The notes: generated by a model from the letters alone, not told the origin. Positions 1-12,753 are shown, counted from the first letter of the stretch. The stretch: DNA of 64,000 nucleotides from Patellaria atrata CBS 101060 (GCA_010093705.1 MU006089.1:1490455-1554454), one strand, 5' to 3'. Numbers and translations: made by a program.

Positions 1-448
1 TGAAGCGCGCATCTAGCACTTGAGACCGGAACACTTTTTAAACGTGCTGAACTGAATCGCAATTGAGGATTGATTGATTTTCACAGGTTATCGTGCAAGA
101 GTGAACGCCCACGCATGTAGATAGAATTGTTCGTTTGACTCCTACCTATGCACAAAGGTTAATAATAATGAGTAACAAGTTTGTAGTCATGAGCTGCCCA
201 AGAGCTGAGTTGAGGATGCTTTGGGCTCGCGGCGAATTTTTTGTCTTACTGTAGCCGACAGACGTTCGATTTTGAGCCTCCCCCATACATTACCTTACTT
301 ACTCAGACCCTAATAAGGCGAACCACCTCACGTCCACCGTTAAACGTTCACCCTCTCCGCCATCATTCCTCCTCGCCATCGTCCTCCTCGTCCCTTTGCA
401 CAAACCTCCCCTTCCATCTGCTGCGAGTCCGATGGGATAGCTGTCTAG
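1..448. other. Upstream region of NOT1
   Basis: No gene is visible here. The last 100 bases before the NOT1 start are rich in C and T, as is common in fungal promoters and leaders. A minimal upstream ORF (ATG GGA TAG, 432-440) lies 8 bases before the chosen NOT1 ATG at 449. Any 3' end of a gene further left cannot be recognised. Confidence 0.5.
432..440 (+). promoter_or_regulatory. Minimal upstream ORF before NOT1
   Basis: ATG GGA TAG sits 8 bases before the NOT1 ATG. If it is within the transcript, scanning ribosomes would meet it first and could only reach NOT1 by leaky scanning or a very short reinitiation. Whether the mRNA begins upstream of it is not known from sequence. Confidence 0.35.
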
Positions 449-3400
449 ATGAGCTCTAGTCAGCAGCCAAGCGGACATCGTCGTGGCTTGATTTCTCCAA
501 TCTCTACCGCGTTCAACAACTCGAACTCGAATAGATCTACCACCTCCACCAACAGTCCTTCCCGTAACACCTTCTCGCCCACTAATTCAAACTTTCCACA
601 GTTTCCTCAGCCTTCGTCCCGGACTATTGCAAGTCGCAATTCCTCTGCCTCCTCCACCTCCACACCCTTCTCCCCTTCGCATTCAGGATCACAGCAGCTA
701 CCTCAAAACTCGCTGCTGTCGTCCGTAAGAGCTAGAAACATAGCGCCCTCCTCGCAAACGTCACTTGGTTCCTCCGCCGCGGCTTTGCCTTCAACGTCGC
801 AAGGAGGTGGTCCTGCGAGCGGAGCTGGCGGCGGAGGGGCCACAAGACTGGCACGCGCATCACCCTCACTCTCTCAATCAAGCGGTGTCGGGTCACCTAA
901 CCCCGTGAACAACTTGACGTCTGCTCCACCCGGTCAATCGCTATCCAAAATTGTCATAGCTCAAGTCTTCTTACTTCTAAGCTCGATGAAGGAGGATAAG
1001 GATAAAATGAAGTGGGACGGTCAGGCCGATCAAATCAGAAAGGTCAGTAATAAGTCTTTGCGTCGATTGGCTACTGTCGTGCGAAACTAACATTTGCATC
1101 TAATAGCTCATTGACTCTAACGGTATGGAGGTTTTCTCAAAGTACTTCCGCCGGTTGTTGCAAAGCAATGCGGCGCAGATATTTGGCACCTCTAGAAGTG
1201 CTGAGAGTACAGGAAACTACCAAATGCTGGTGGGTGAAATGCAAAAGATCACTCAAAATCCAGAGCAAGCCTACAAGATTGCGGAATCCATCGACACGCC
1301 TGAGGGCGATCTTTTTCGCGACTTTGATCTTTCGGCTTTCATGGAACATTTCAAACTGGATTCTGTTGCCAAGGCTACTCTTGCGCTAGCTTGTAAGTCC
1401 GCATCGAAGTCTGACCTGAGAACCAAAGGTGAGCGTGCCCTGCTCTGATTCACAACCGTTCGTTTGTTAACGCTAAGAAAGCCGACGCCATTCTTTCAAA
1501 CAATATTCAGAGCTTCATAAGTATTATGCAGCGACCAAGTTTAGGCGCCGATGACGAAGTACCTCCAGCATTTCTTGTCCCACTTCTAGATCGGCTTTTC
1601 CAAGACCCACCCCGAAATTGGAGCGAAGACGTAAGGGAAAAGCTATCTCAAGCCGTCCGGCTACGTTACGCGAAAATGCACATACCGATACCCCCTGAAG
1701 TGTCTGCTACATTGCATCTCGGCGAGCTTCTTGGACCACATAACCCTCTCGTCAAACTAGTGCAGCGTGCAGGCCAACGGGCGACTTCAAGTCTGGAAAC
1801 TTGCAAAGAAATGCTAGCTACCGCGGAACTGCGGGATATTAGTTATCAACAGGTCGCAAGCGTGCTATTATTCATGGTCATCACGGAGAATGGGCAAGCG
1901 TACAATCCTACACACTTTGTGTCAGCTTTAAGGGAACACCGCGCAGGTCAGCGCCTGGATTGGCAAGACGTCGTTCACGCTTTTGACCGGAAGGGTTTAC
2001 GCGTGACCAAAGATCAATTTCTATCTCTGTACAACGCCTTGCTTCCTTTAGCGCGGGAGTACGAAAATTTCGACATCCAGTTGCTTTGGGGAGGATCTTG
2101 GGCTAATGAGGAAACCCAGTTATCATTTGCAGTTGCATACCTCTCGTGCAATTCGGACGAGCTTGATGTTTCGGGAATTCCGAGATTAAGGAAAGCTTTC
2201 ACGGTTAACGACTTTGAAGATGCTAGGGAAGATGTCCGAGACTATGTTACCCGCGCTGTACTCCATCCTCTCATATCCTTGGATGCTGTTACGGCACTAT
2301 TTAAAATAATTTTCAAGTCGCAAGAAACTTACGGCGTTGCGCAAAGTCTTGAAATTCCGAAAACCGTTATCAACGCAAATACTGACATATTCATTGTCTC
2401 AGCATCCGCAGTTCCAAAACCCTGGCTCGGTATACAAGAGCAAGCTTTACGACAACTATTCTGGCCATTCTTATCCAAAAGCTTGCCAAATTACGATTTT
2501 GTCCTCTATGGACTTTGGAAACAGAATAGCCTGTGGTTGGCAGATCGACTCACCGAAGCGTATCAACTAAACCCCTTGAACCTCCTGAAAATATTCGAAC
2601 ATGCCGAAACCCATGGGTGGCTAGACCCTTTTATCCGTCTGAATAGTGGGATGAGTCTCGATCTGGCAGCTTTAGCCCATGGCCGCGGCGTGTTCGACAT
2701 TAAGGCTTGGGCAGAAGAAATGTTCCAGCAGCATCCCCACATATTTGCCGGTGTACTCTATAAATTTCTGGAGGGGAAAGCTGAAACCGATCTCAGTTCT
2801 CAACGCGAAAAGGTCCCCCCAAGTGTCGTTCCACTAACCGTCAAGACTGTTCATACCCTTGTTGAATGCCAACAAGGTCATCTGACAGATGAGCAACTCG
2901 TTCAGCTCCAACGCATCTGTATCCAGGCGTACCCACGTTTGATTAACTATGGCGAAGGTTTCGACGAAATCATCGACACAAATGGAAAAGATGGAAACGC
3001 AATTTCTGAGGATGCCGACGCGCAAATGCAGGAGCATTTCAAGAATATGTATAGTCAAGAAAGCGATGTCAAGGACATTATCGTCGCACTTCAAACATAC
3101 AAAAACTCGTCGGACCCTGCCGAGCAAGATCTCTTCGCGTGTATGATTCAAGGCCTTTTTGACGAGTATAGCTGCTTTGGGGAGTATCCTTTGGAGGCGC
3201 TGGCAACAACGGCTGTTTTATTCGGTGGGATTATCAATTTCAACCTCCTATCCCGCATAGCTCTCCAAGCAGGCTTGGCTATGGTTCTCGAATCCGTTCA
3301 ACTTTACAGCCCGGAAGATTCAATGTACAAATTTGGCCTTCAAGCACTACTCCACTTTCAAGGCCGATTACATGAATGGCCCGCGTTCTGCGATCGCCTA

Positions 3401-6400
3401 TTGAGAGTACCTGGGCTACATGGAACCGAGATCTGGCCGGTTGTAGAGAATGTAGTTCGTCGTCAACATGAGGGAGATCTAAATGGCGAGGCTCAGAATG
3501 GACCGCTTGGCCTTTCTAACGGCACTGTAGATGACTTTCTGGGTTCCAGCGAATCTCCGAATGTCAAGTTCACCTGCCTCCACGTTGACCCTCCGCTCTC
3601 GGATGATTATGAGGAGCCGGATGAGGAAGTTCAAGACAAGGTCTTATTTGTTTTGAACAACGTCTCCGAACGCAATATCAAAGACAAATTGAAAGACCTT
3701 AAAGAAGTACTGGAAGCGAAACACCACCAATGGTTTGCAACGTACCTTGTGGAAGAGCGTGCAAAGCTACAACCTAATTATCAACAACTCTATCTTGACC
3801 TGCTTCAACTCTTTGACGAAAAGGTGCTCTGGGCTGAGGTCCTTCGAGAAACATACGTCTCCGTGGTGCGAATGCTGAATGCTGAATCAACAATGAATTC
3901 AACCACAGAACGGAATCACTTGAAGAACCTGGGTGGCTGGCTTGGCTCCTTAACCATTGCTCGGGATAAACCTATTAAGTTCAAGAATATATCGTTCAAA
4001 GATCTTCTTGTCGAAGGGCACGACACGCAACGCCTCATAATCGTTATACCATTCACTTGCAAAGTGCTATTCTCGGTCACACAATCGACCATTTTCAAAC
4101 CACCGAATCCGTGGACCATGGAGGTTATCCGCATCTTGATTGAGCTCTATCATTTTGCCGACTTGAAACTTAATCAAAAATTCGAAATTGAGGTACTCTG
4201 TAAGGAGCTTGACCTGGACCATAATATGATAGAGCCCGCTCAGAGCATTCGATCCCGCCCTGTTCCAGAGGAGGAATTCCTGCCACCTGTACTTGGTGAG
4301 CACCTTGACGGATTTAACGATCTACCCATGGTCGGAATGAACCGTGCTAGAGGGCCTAACGAGCGGTTCTCACCTGCTGTAATCACGGCTGCTCTACCTG
4401 ATTTCAGTCAACAGCTGGTATTCCCTCCCTCAACTGGTTCGGCTAACGTCTTCACGCAGAACCGGTTAAGGCAGATCTTCCTCGCAGCCGCCCAGCAAGC
4501 CATCATGGAGATCATTGCCCCTGTTGTAGAACGCTCGGTCACTATCGCGGCAATTTCCACTGCCCAGGTCGTGCTCAAAGACTTCGCCTTTGAAGTTGAC
4601 GTCGAAAAACTCCAAAGGGCTGCTCACACAATGGTTAAATCCCTCGCCGGGAGTCTAGCGCTTGTAACCTGCAAAGAGCCTTTACGGATGAGTATAACTA
4701 ATAATATCCGAATCATGGGCCGTGATCCTGAAACAAATACTCAACTTATGCCAGAAGGACTGATACTGATGTTTGTCAATGACAATCTTGACAAGGTCTG
4801 CGGTTTAGTTGAACATGCAGCGGAGACCCAGTCGATTGCCGAGATCAACATGCAGCTCGAAGGAGCTATACGGGACCGAAAGATACACCTCGAAATGAGG
4901 CCTACCGAACCCTACATGGATCGCGAACCTGGTGTGAACCCATGGGCTATCAAAATCGCCGAACCGTACAAGCAAACACCTGGTGGGCTAAATCCCGAAC
5001 AGCTTGCTATTTATGAAGAGTTTGATCGGCCCAACCGGTCGATTCCTTCTCACCTGAACACTGCTTCTCAAGACAGTGGGAGGGTCTCAGACGTTCTACA
5101 AGAGCAGCTTCCCATTCACCTACAGACTCCCGCTGAAGCTCCTGCCGTACCCCGACAACCTACGATCCAGCAAAGGCTTCCAAATGCCCCTGCTAGCCAT
5201 GGTATACTCGGCCAACCTCAGATGAATGGTTACATCGAACCACATACATTGAACGATCGAGTCCAAGACCTTATCCATGAATTGCTACGTTTGTCAAAAG
5301 ACTCATCCGAGGAAAGTATAGAGGATCTAGCGCAGATTTCCCCAATTAGGGAGGTATTCGATCAGCTTGTGCACACTATTGATAATGCTGGCGCCCAAAA
5401 GGATCAATTATCCTTGTCGGCAGCAGTCAAGATTTGTGGCTTCATGTATTCCGAGACTGAGAGACAGATCGAAGCTGATGTCCTAGTACAGCTTCTCAGT
5501 CAACTTTGTCACTTATCCATACAGACCGCGAGGCAGGTTGTCACGTGGCTTGCAAATCTGGAAAATGACGACCGCGTGTTCAATGCTTTGGTCACGATGA
5601 GTTTGCTCTCTACCGGGCTTATGGATCTCCGCGGCCTCGATACCCTTATCACCAGAGCATTGCGGGAACGTCGTCATGCTGCAGTTGAGTTCTTGTCAAA
5701 TCTCATTGATTTGATGATTCTCAATGATCACCCAAGCGCCTTACGTGCCGACTTTGCTAGGTCTTACGAAGCCCTTACTCAATGGCTTGCTGAAGATCCA
5801 GAATTTGAGATCGGGAGAGAAACAATATCGAAAATCCAGCTACCGCAAGAGGGGATCACGCTACCAAGTCCCCCGTCGGTCGTTTCGCAAGACCAATTCG
5901 AATACATTTTTGAAGAATGGATTCATTTGCAACGCCTTGATGCTCCTCAGAAGGCCAACAGCTCTTTTGTTCGCCAACTATATCAGAAGAAGATTCTTAA
6001 ATCGCTTGAGGAGACGCTGACCTTCATGCGTGTTTGTACGGAAGCGTCTGTCGCAGCTTACGAGCAAGAAGCAACACTCTACGGTAATTTGGATGAAGCA
6101 TATGTGCACGTTGACGCTCTCGCGGAGCTCATCGTTTCTGTATCCTTGAGTCTGGATGAGCAGAAAGGGGTAGTGAAAACTGATAAGGCCGTTCATTTGG
6201 ATGCAATTCTTAGTGCCATAATTCTCACGCTCTGTGACCACCATCATAAACGCGTCGACCAGTTCAATCAGAAAGTCTTTTTCAGACTCTTCTCTTCTCT
6301 TATCTACGGATTACACATGCACCACGACGATCTTTCTGGCTTCCAAGACGACGTAATGATCGTCATTGGTAAAGCTCTTTTGGCCCTCCAGCCTTCTTAT

Positions 6401-7490
6401 TTCCCCGGCTTCTCTTTCGCTTGGTTAACACTTGTAGCTAACCGTATGTTCATGCCGGCCATGCTAAAATTGGCTGGTTCAACAGGCTGGGAGATGTACA
6501 GTCAGCTCATTGAGCTTGCATTAGCTCACGCAGGCGATCTAGTGAAGCCGGTGCATGTTACAGAAAGGGGCATAGACTTTTATCGTGGGGTTCTGAGAGT
6601 GCTTCTCGTAATCCACCATGATTTTCCGGAGTTTCTAGCAGAGAATCACTTCCGCCTGTGCAACGGCGTTCCGTCTCACTGTATACAACTCCGCAACCTA
6701 ATCGTGAGCGCGTATCCATCTACATACCCAGAATTACCAGATCCCTTTTCCGACGGATTGAAGGTTGATCGTCTAGAGGAGATCCGAAATGCTCCGATCA
6801 TCAGAGGAGATACTGAAGAGCCATTACGACGCATAGGTCTTATTCAGTCATTGGACCATATGTTGGAACACGGTGATATAAGCGACGGGCGTCTCGAGAA
6901 AATATGCCAGGCAGTCTACAACTCGCCACGCAACGAGACTGAGTTCGGTTTCGCTCCGGTTAAGGTAGACACCGTCCTTCTTCACTCTCTTGTGCTTTAC
7001 ATCGGAGAAAAGGCTATCTCTGCGGCGGGAAAAGGACCAATTTTCAACGTGAATAGTCCAGCAGCGAAGGTCCTTGAAAACTTGGTCAAGAAGTTCCGGC
7101 CCGAAGCTCGATATCACTTCATCTCGGCAATGGCAAATCAGCTTCGCTGGCCGAATAGTCACACCCACTATTTCACTTATGCTCTTCTTCATTTGTTTGG
7201 CTCGCCTACTGCCGACCAGGAAACTCTGGAAACAACACAACAAATTACCCGTGTTTTACTTGAGCGCCTGCTAGTTCACCGTCCTCACCCTTGGGGTCTC
7301 ATTATTACATTGCTAGAAGTGTTGAAGAATCCGGCATATCAGTTTTGGGACTTGCCGTTTATCAAGGCAGCACCAGAGGTAAGTTCTAGTAAAATGCGGT
7401 TCTACCATGTCACTGACGAATAACCAGATTGAGAGGTTATTCGGAGCCCTATTCACTCATATTAACCAAAGTCCTCGCCCTCTTGCTTAA
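449..7490 (+). CDS. NOT1: CCR4-NOT complex scaffold subunit NOT1
   Basis: This is the scaffold of the CCR4-NOT deadenylase, which shortens mRNA poly(A) tails and also acts in transcription. Exons I infer are 449-1042, 1107-1428, 1482-7378 and 7428-7490, giving about 2291 residues, normal for the family. All introns are GT-AG and phases agree. The first ~190 residues are a Ser/Asn/Pro-rich tail. The MIF4G-like CAF1-binding domain is near residues 1016-1220 (YEEPDEEVQDK onward). The CAF40-binding DUF3819 is near 1300-1385 (LRQIFLAAAQQAIMEIIAP). The NOT1 superfamily homology domain fills the last ~380 residues and contains HRPHPWGLIITLLE and YQFWDLPF. The final exon adds IERLFGALFTHINQSPRPLA, which completes the domain. 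The start at 449 follows a 2-codon upstream ORF. Family assignment is firm; the exact N-terminus is less so. Confidence 0.95.
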
Positions 7491-8282
7491 TACGACGCTC
7501 TAAGAACCGAGATCAGCAACTTATGGATTTCCATGATGCACCACTTTTACTTTGCACGGTTGACAGAAAGACGGTCAATACAACCTATGTAATGGAGTTG
7601 AGATTTCAAAACAGGATCGTGGGCTACGTCAGATGTTAATCATTCTATTTGCACCCTACGGCTTTATAATATGTCCTCTTTCTAGAGCACTTGAATGCAT
7701 TTGCGGGCGGGAACTTGGCATGGAAATCGAGTCGGGACATTGAATCATTTATTTAACTTTACGCCTTCCCATACCTTACCCTTCATTTGTTAATGTTATG
7801 GTCCCGCTCGACTCTTCTCGTCTTCCTTTCTTCTACTTCACTGTCTCGTTCGTGAGGGTTAGGGGCTTTTAGTAGAGTGGCAAACGCTCTGGGGGACATG
7901 AGTTAAAAAAAAAAAGCGATGGCGCTTAGGTTCTAATTCGGAGTGTGTCGGTTCTTTACTCATCTAGTGTGGGGATCGTGATGGAGCCAATGTAGCATAT
8001 TCTCTCTTGGAAGATCGGTGGTGCGGGACATGCATATAGTGTAGGATAGGGATTACTTATGATTTTACTTTACTCTACTTAAGTCCCAAGTGTATATCCC
8101 AGATGACACGGACAGGACTGAAGCTTCCTGATCGGTGCTCACCGTAGTCGTGATGTAGGAGTCACGTGCGATCGTCTCTTCTTCGTGAACCTGACGAACG
8201 GCGTTCAAAATTCCTCCCACTTGATATTCCTTGATCGATTCCTTCAACCACAAAATCATTCCACTTCTTCATATGCAGTATC
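7491..8282. other. Intergenic, 3' of NOT1
   Basis: No gene seen. It holds an A11 tract at 7905-7915 and T-rich stretches that could carry the NOT1 poly(A) signals. The last 200 bases precede the decayed F-box gene. Confidence 0.5.
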
Positions 8283-9786
8283 ATGTCACAAACACAAAAC
8301 AAAGCGCACCGTCGCTTGCAACCCATCACTTCTCCATGTAATGGAGGTGATATCACTATTGAGGCACTCCCTGATGAACTTCCGGAGCGGATTTTCAGTT
8401 ATTTAACCGTTTGGAAGAAAACATACATTAATCTCATTGATGCGACAATTGCGAGATTTGAGGGCAGGCGCGATCTATTCCATTTAACTTTTATCTCACG
8501 TCGCTTCCAGCCATTAGCAGAACGACTGCTATATCGGGTCCTCAACTTTCCAACACTGTTTCCACCCTTCAACGATTATTGCTTACGCTCTCCAAACACC
8601 CCGAAGTCTGTGGCTTAATAGATACCATTCATATTGAGCATGATAACGCACATTTCGGATGTCAACATATCATGACTACAGAGTTGAAAGGGTCGTTCGT
8701 GGAAGCGATTCGTAAGATGCCTAAGAAACATAGCTCACCTTTCGAAGCTCCCCAATAGGTCCCAAACGATCAAAAACAAGGAGACTGATGCTATGATTGC
8801 ACTGCTGACTGCGTGGACCGTTCCATTATCGCACATCGGATTACGAGCCGGCGACTATAGGTTCGAGAATAAATTTGACATTTTGTCTTCAATTTTTCAA
8901 AGCATATGTGCCGATTCGACATCCGCGGAATTCAAGACACTTCGCCTTGAAATAAGCTGTAAAGGAATCAACGGAGTGAATTTAGCGTTGCCATCTACAC
9001 TTGAACGCTTCGAAAGTAGTTGCGACGACAACAGCGTTCTATAGCTGACCCGGCAGGCCCCAAAACTTCCCATGCTTCTCAGGCGGATATATTTGTCTTC
9101 CGTCAAATTCGAACTTACGCAGATCTGTGACGTCTTGAAAGCATCAAGCACGTTGGAGAAAATATAGTCCATATAAGTTGACCTAGTTGATCAAGATAAT
9201 CACCTCCGGTTGAAGGAATTATACGATGCCATTCTACCTTCACGTTCTACCCTGAGGGAGTTCTGCGCCGATTGGATTCCTGGGGATCCTACACCAGTAG
9301 GTTCTTTCGGCTCGTTCAAACAATTCCCGAAACTGGCAAGATTTAAGATTGATTGGCTTAAAATCGGATTCTGGGAAGTGGGTGAGGTAGAGGAGAAATC
9401 TGTCTTTGACTTTTGCTTCCATCCCTGCAAAATATCAAGTTCAAATTTTCTAGTCAATACTTAACAGAATCTAGTTGCGAATATTCCCTAAAGGACCTGG
9501 TAACACGACGGATTACTGGCGAGTTTTTAGAGCTCATCGAGGTAACAATATATCTAACAGAGGATAGTATCGACGAAGATATTCTATCGAGACTCAGAAA
9601 TGAAGCTGAGAAAGCGGAGATCAGCCTCCAACTGGATCACCTGTGGGGTGCGTCGGCTCATTCAGATTCAGATTCAGGGATAGAAGGGGAATGGGACTCG
9701 GATGAATTGGAGCGGTGAGACACGCATGATATGGGCCTCTGGGACTCAAATGACTTGTGGGAAGGAGAAGGATATGAATACGACTA
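8283..9786 (+). pseudogene. Decayed F-box protein gene
   Basis: The intact start (ATG at 8283) gives an N-terminal F-box: LPDELPERIFSYL, followed by LTFISRRFQPLAERLLYR, typical of fungal F-box proteins that recruit substrates to SCF ubiquitin ligases. The rest is broken. Coding sense changes frame near 8555 and near 8735. The resumed frame then meets in-frame stops at 9042, 9165 and 9174, and changes frame again near 9415. Between breaks the text still reads like one protein with leucine-rich stretches (HIGLRAGDYRFENKFDIL; FKTLRLEIS), and it ends in an acidic tail up to a stop at 9786. One or two breaks could be unrecognised introns, but no good GT donor accounts for the triple stop. I infer a non-functional host gene. 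Fungal F-box families of this sort turn over quickly. Confidence 0.75.
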
Positions 9787-10423
9787 AGAATCAGAGCAGT
9801 ATTATTCATTGTATGATGCCTAGGGATCACTCCTTCGGATGAGGAAATGACGGGTAGTTAAGGGTAATACTCGCCGTTTAGCACTGATGTTAGATTCTTC
9901 TACTATTGTATTCCCCTAGGTACTATATAAATTGTATTGCAATGTTGATTCTTGAACAGATTTCTCTCCGATCAATGTGCGTGGCTGGGCATATCCCAAG
10001 CTTTCAGAATCCACTTAATGTACGATTGACAGGACGCTATAAATTCCGCAAACACGGTTTCCACGCTCTCAACTTACTCTATAGAGAAACACACGACCAC
10101 GGTTGTTCAATCGTTTCCCAGCCCGTTGACAGAGTCCAGCCTTAAGATTTTGACCGATAATGAATCCGACTACGCAGCAGCACCCGTCAATATATAAGGC
10201 TATAATTTCTTACTACTCTTTTCGACCAGTTCCCGCCTTGAATTCTCTCCCAAACATCTTGATCACACTGTACGAGCAATTGACCGAGTTTAGAGTTGGG
10301 TCTGTACAAACTCGACTTTCGCACTGTCCAGTTCACACGCCAAACCCCCTTTCCAAATTCACATCAAACACCCGTACAAAGCTCTCCTACCGCGTTACCA
10401 CTTTGACAATCACCACGGTCAGA
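9787..10423. other. Intergenic with promoter of the next gene
   Basis: No separate gene seen. An open frame extends upstream of 10424 to 10160, but it runs through a TATA box and low-complexity leader, so I treat that part as non-coding. Confidence 0.5.
10191..10199 (+). promoter_or_regulatory. TATA box (TATATAAGG)
   Basis: A good TATA element lies 225 bases upstream of the ATG at 10424. It supports transcription starting around 10220-10260, and so translation from the downstream ATG instead of the ATG at 10160. Confidence 0.5.
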
Positions 10424-11356
10424 ATGTCGTCCAAAGACCAACTCGCTCGTAGCGACAGCGCCACATCTATATCCTCCTGTACAGTTGAACCACTTTCCCA
10501 GCCATCCCTCTCTTTACCCTTAGACCCCTACACTCCCGCATCAAACCCCAAAGCACTCGGTACATTCGCCTTACTACGCAGTAATTATTCTGCACAGCGT
10601 ATTCTTCCTGTACGCACACCTTTCACAAGCGATACCCTACCACATCGGAACTCCAGCCCAACACTTCCGACAGAAAGGAAGTACACGCCTCCTACATCCT
10701 CTTCCGACTACTACAACGTCCCCATTGAGGAGGATATCGCCCGGCTCAAACGTTTCATAGTCTGGCACCTCTGTACAGACTACTACGTCCCTGTTCCGCC
10801 GGCATATGGACTATCACCCGCGGACGTGGACTACTTCCTCACTCAGCCCTTTCCGCTACGCGCCGCTGCCACCGTTTTTAATGAGACGAGGTACGATACG
10901 AGTACCCGCCCTTCGAGTCCGGGTCCAGATTTACACCTTCAGCTCGCGCGTACGGCGGAGGCGCTAGGGGTGAAACCTGCGGTCGTATTGGGCATGATTT
11001 CCAATTTCAAGGCCGGTTTAACCCCGTTCAGTGCTGATGTAGTGAGAATGGCGTATTCTGGCGTGGTGGAGAAACTCCTGTGGGGGAACGACTGGGGTAC
11101 GTTGGCGAGGAAGGTGTATGTTGATCGAACAGTGGTGATTCCTGCAGTTTTGACGGGGGAAGGGGAGAGGGAGTTAAGGGAGAAGTTGGCGAAAGAGGCG
11201 TTGGGGGTGCAGTGGAGGTGGTTTGAGGAGAGGCGGGAGGGTTTGGTGTTGAAGAGGAGGGTTGGGGAGAGGTGTATCGAAGTGAAGAAGGGTTGGTTAG
11301 GGGGATTGAGGATGGGAGTCAAGAGAGTTTTACGGAAGATGAACGGAAAGTCGTAG
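10424..11356 (+). CDS. Uncharacterised protein, 310 aa
   Basis: Single-exon gene. I do not recognise a family. The first ~95 residues are Ser/Pro/Thr-rich and look disordered. A folded part follows, with CTDYYVPVPPAYGLSPAD, helices such as LQLARTAEALGVKPAVVLGMI, and a basic C-terminus (KKGWLGGLRMGVKRVLRKM). There is no signal peptide or clear membrane segment. The ATG at 10424 (MSSKDQLARSDS) is preferred over the in-frame ATG at 10160 because a TATA box lies between them. It runs convergent to the CCDC174-like gene, with stops 329 bases apart. Probably a lineage-specific ascomycete protein. Confidence 0.7.
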   Translation: MSSKDQLARSDSATSISSCTVEPLSQPSLSLPLDPYTPASNPKALGTFALLRSNYSAQRILPVRTPFTSDTLPHRNSSPTLPTERKYTPPTSSSDYYNVPIEEDIARLKRFIVWHLCTDYYVPVPPAYGLSPADVDYFLTQPFPLRAAATVFNETRYDTSTRPSSPGPDLHLQLARTAEALGVKPAVVLGMISNFKAGLTPFSADVVRMAYSGVVEKLLWGNDWGTLARKVYVDRTVVIPAVLTGEGERELREKLAKEALGVQWRWFEERREGLVLKRRVGERCIEVKKGWLGGLRMGVKRVLRKMNGKS

Positions 11357-11685
11357 GGAATTGTGGGTGGGTAAAAGTTCATGTATTGGAAGGGCCTAAA
11401 GGTTATTCATGGTCGATACCATGTTTTAGCGTACGGTGTTTTAAGAGTTATGCATTCCGGAGGGGGTTGCACCACAGCAGTTCTCTGCCGATATTGCTAT
11501 ACGGCTTTAGCAAGTGAACATCTTTTTAATTTCAATCAGAGATTACTATTCTGAGCACCGTTTCTCCTCGATTTTGCGTACTTGTGCTGCATGGGGACTA
11601 TTACAGCGAGTCTGTCGAGGTGAGGATGCTCCTGTATCATGTAATATCATCCTCTATCATTATCTATCGTCATCTGGGTAGCTCA
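11357..11685. other. Convergent 3' intergenic region
   Basis: The region lies between the 3' ends of two convergent genes. No gene or structured RNA is evident. Confidence 0.5.
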
Positions 11686-12753
11686 TCATAGACCACCTTC
11701 TTCATCCTGGGTTAGAGTATCCGGAATCGGACTAACACCATCGTTCTCTTCCTGCCTTCCCGCAAGAAACTGTTGCATACTCTCCAAAAATTTATCTGCC
11801 CTCTTCCGTGTTGCCTTTGCAATGATCAGCTTCCTTCTCTCCGCGATCTCCCTCTTCCTCTCTTCTTTCTTTTGTTCCCTTTCCTTCCTAGCACGCTCCG
11901 TTTCAACTCTCTCTTTCTCGAGATTCTCCATCTCCTTCTTCCTTATCTCGGCATCCCCACTGAATTGGAAGAAACCTACACCTTTCGTGCGGACTTCTTT
12001 CCCGCTGTCAAAATGCTCTTCTCTAGGTGGCGTAGCTTCCCTGTCCCTCTTCTTCGCCAACTCCTCCATCTGCCTGGCAATATTATCATCCGGATTGAAA
12101 GCACCCGATTGAATAGTATCTCCAAAGATGACGTTCTGTGGTGCCGTCGGCCTCGCCGTAAACCTATCCGCCTCATCTACAGCTACCTTCTTCTTCCTCT
12201 CTTCCCTTACCGCCTCCGCCTTGGTCCCCTTCCTTGTTCTTCCAAACTCATCAGTATACTCTACAAAGTCCTCATCGCCTTCATCGTCCTCCCCATCGTC
12301 AGATGATGTATCCTGTCTAGCTTCCTGCTTTTCTGCCCACTTCCGGTCAAAGTCGACCGCATACTTCTCGTCCACATCCTCTACGTCGCCTCTCTTCATC
12401 GCGGCGTACAATCGCGCTTTCTCCTCCATCTTACGTTTTGAACGGTGCCATGTGACATCGTCGAGCGCTTCGGAAGAAGTGCTGTGTTTCTGCACAGTAT
12501 AGTCTGAGCCCTCCAGATCTTTGAGAGCTCGCTTGCGCGCGTTCTTGTTATGTGTGGCGAAGATATCTTCCTTTTTGGCACGCGGACGACCACTAGTTGG
12601 AGTGGGCCCGGAGCGCAGGGAGGAAGCAGATGAGGACGCGATTAGAGAGGAGAGCTGCGAGGTGAAGGATAGGGTAGTGGAAGAGGAAATTTCCTTTTTA
12701 GAAGCGTCCTTTGGCCGGGGGATCCCATAGAGGGAGGAGTCTTTCGTCGTCAT
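11686..12753 (-). CDS. CCDC174-like coiled-coil nuclear protein
   Basis: Single-exon gene of 355 residues starting at the ATG complementary to 12753-12751. It resembles eukaryotic CCDC174 (DUF4078), a poorly studied nuclear protein linked in animals to the exon-junction complex and splicing. Visible hallmarks are a basic Ser-rich N-terminus, the stretch VTWHRSKRKMEEKARLY, an acidic segment (about residues 145-162), and the conserved EYTDEFGRTRKG motif near residues 165-176. After that comes a long charged coiled coil (KKREMENLEKE-like, about residues 235-335). It diverges from HOM6 with 346 bases between start codons. Function in fungi is not established, so the call rests on motif order. Confidence 0.7.
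   Translation of the reverse strand: MTTKDSSLYGIPRPKDASKKEISSSTTLSFTSQLSSLIASSSASSLRSGPTPTSGRPRAKKEDIFATHNKNARKRALKDLEGSDYTVQKHSTSSEALDDVTWHRSKRKMEEKARLYAAMKRGDVEDVDEKYAVDFDRKWAEKQEARQDTSSDDGEDDEGDEDFVEYTDEFGRTRKGTKAEAVREERKKKVAVDEADRFTARPTAPQNVIFGDTIQSGAFNPDDNIARQMEELAKKRDREATPPREEHFDSGKEVRTKGVGFFQFSGDAEIRKKEMENLEKERVETERARKEREQKKEERKREIAERRKLIIAKATRKRADKFLESMQQFLAGRQEENDGVSPIPDTLTQDEEGGL

Noticed and set aside
12128-12502. Long open frame on the + strand opposite the CCDC174-like gene
   Set aside because: Ser/Thr/Phe-rich low-complexity antisense shadow of a charged coiled-coil gene; no domain.
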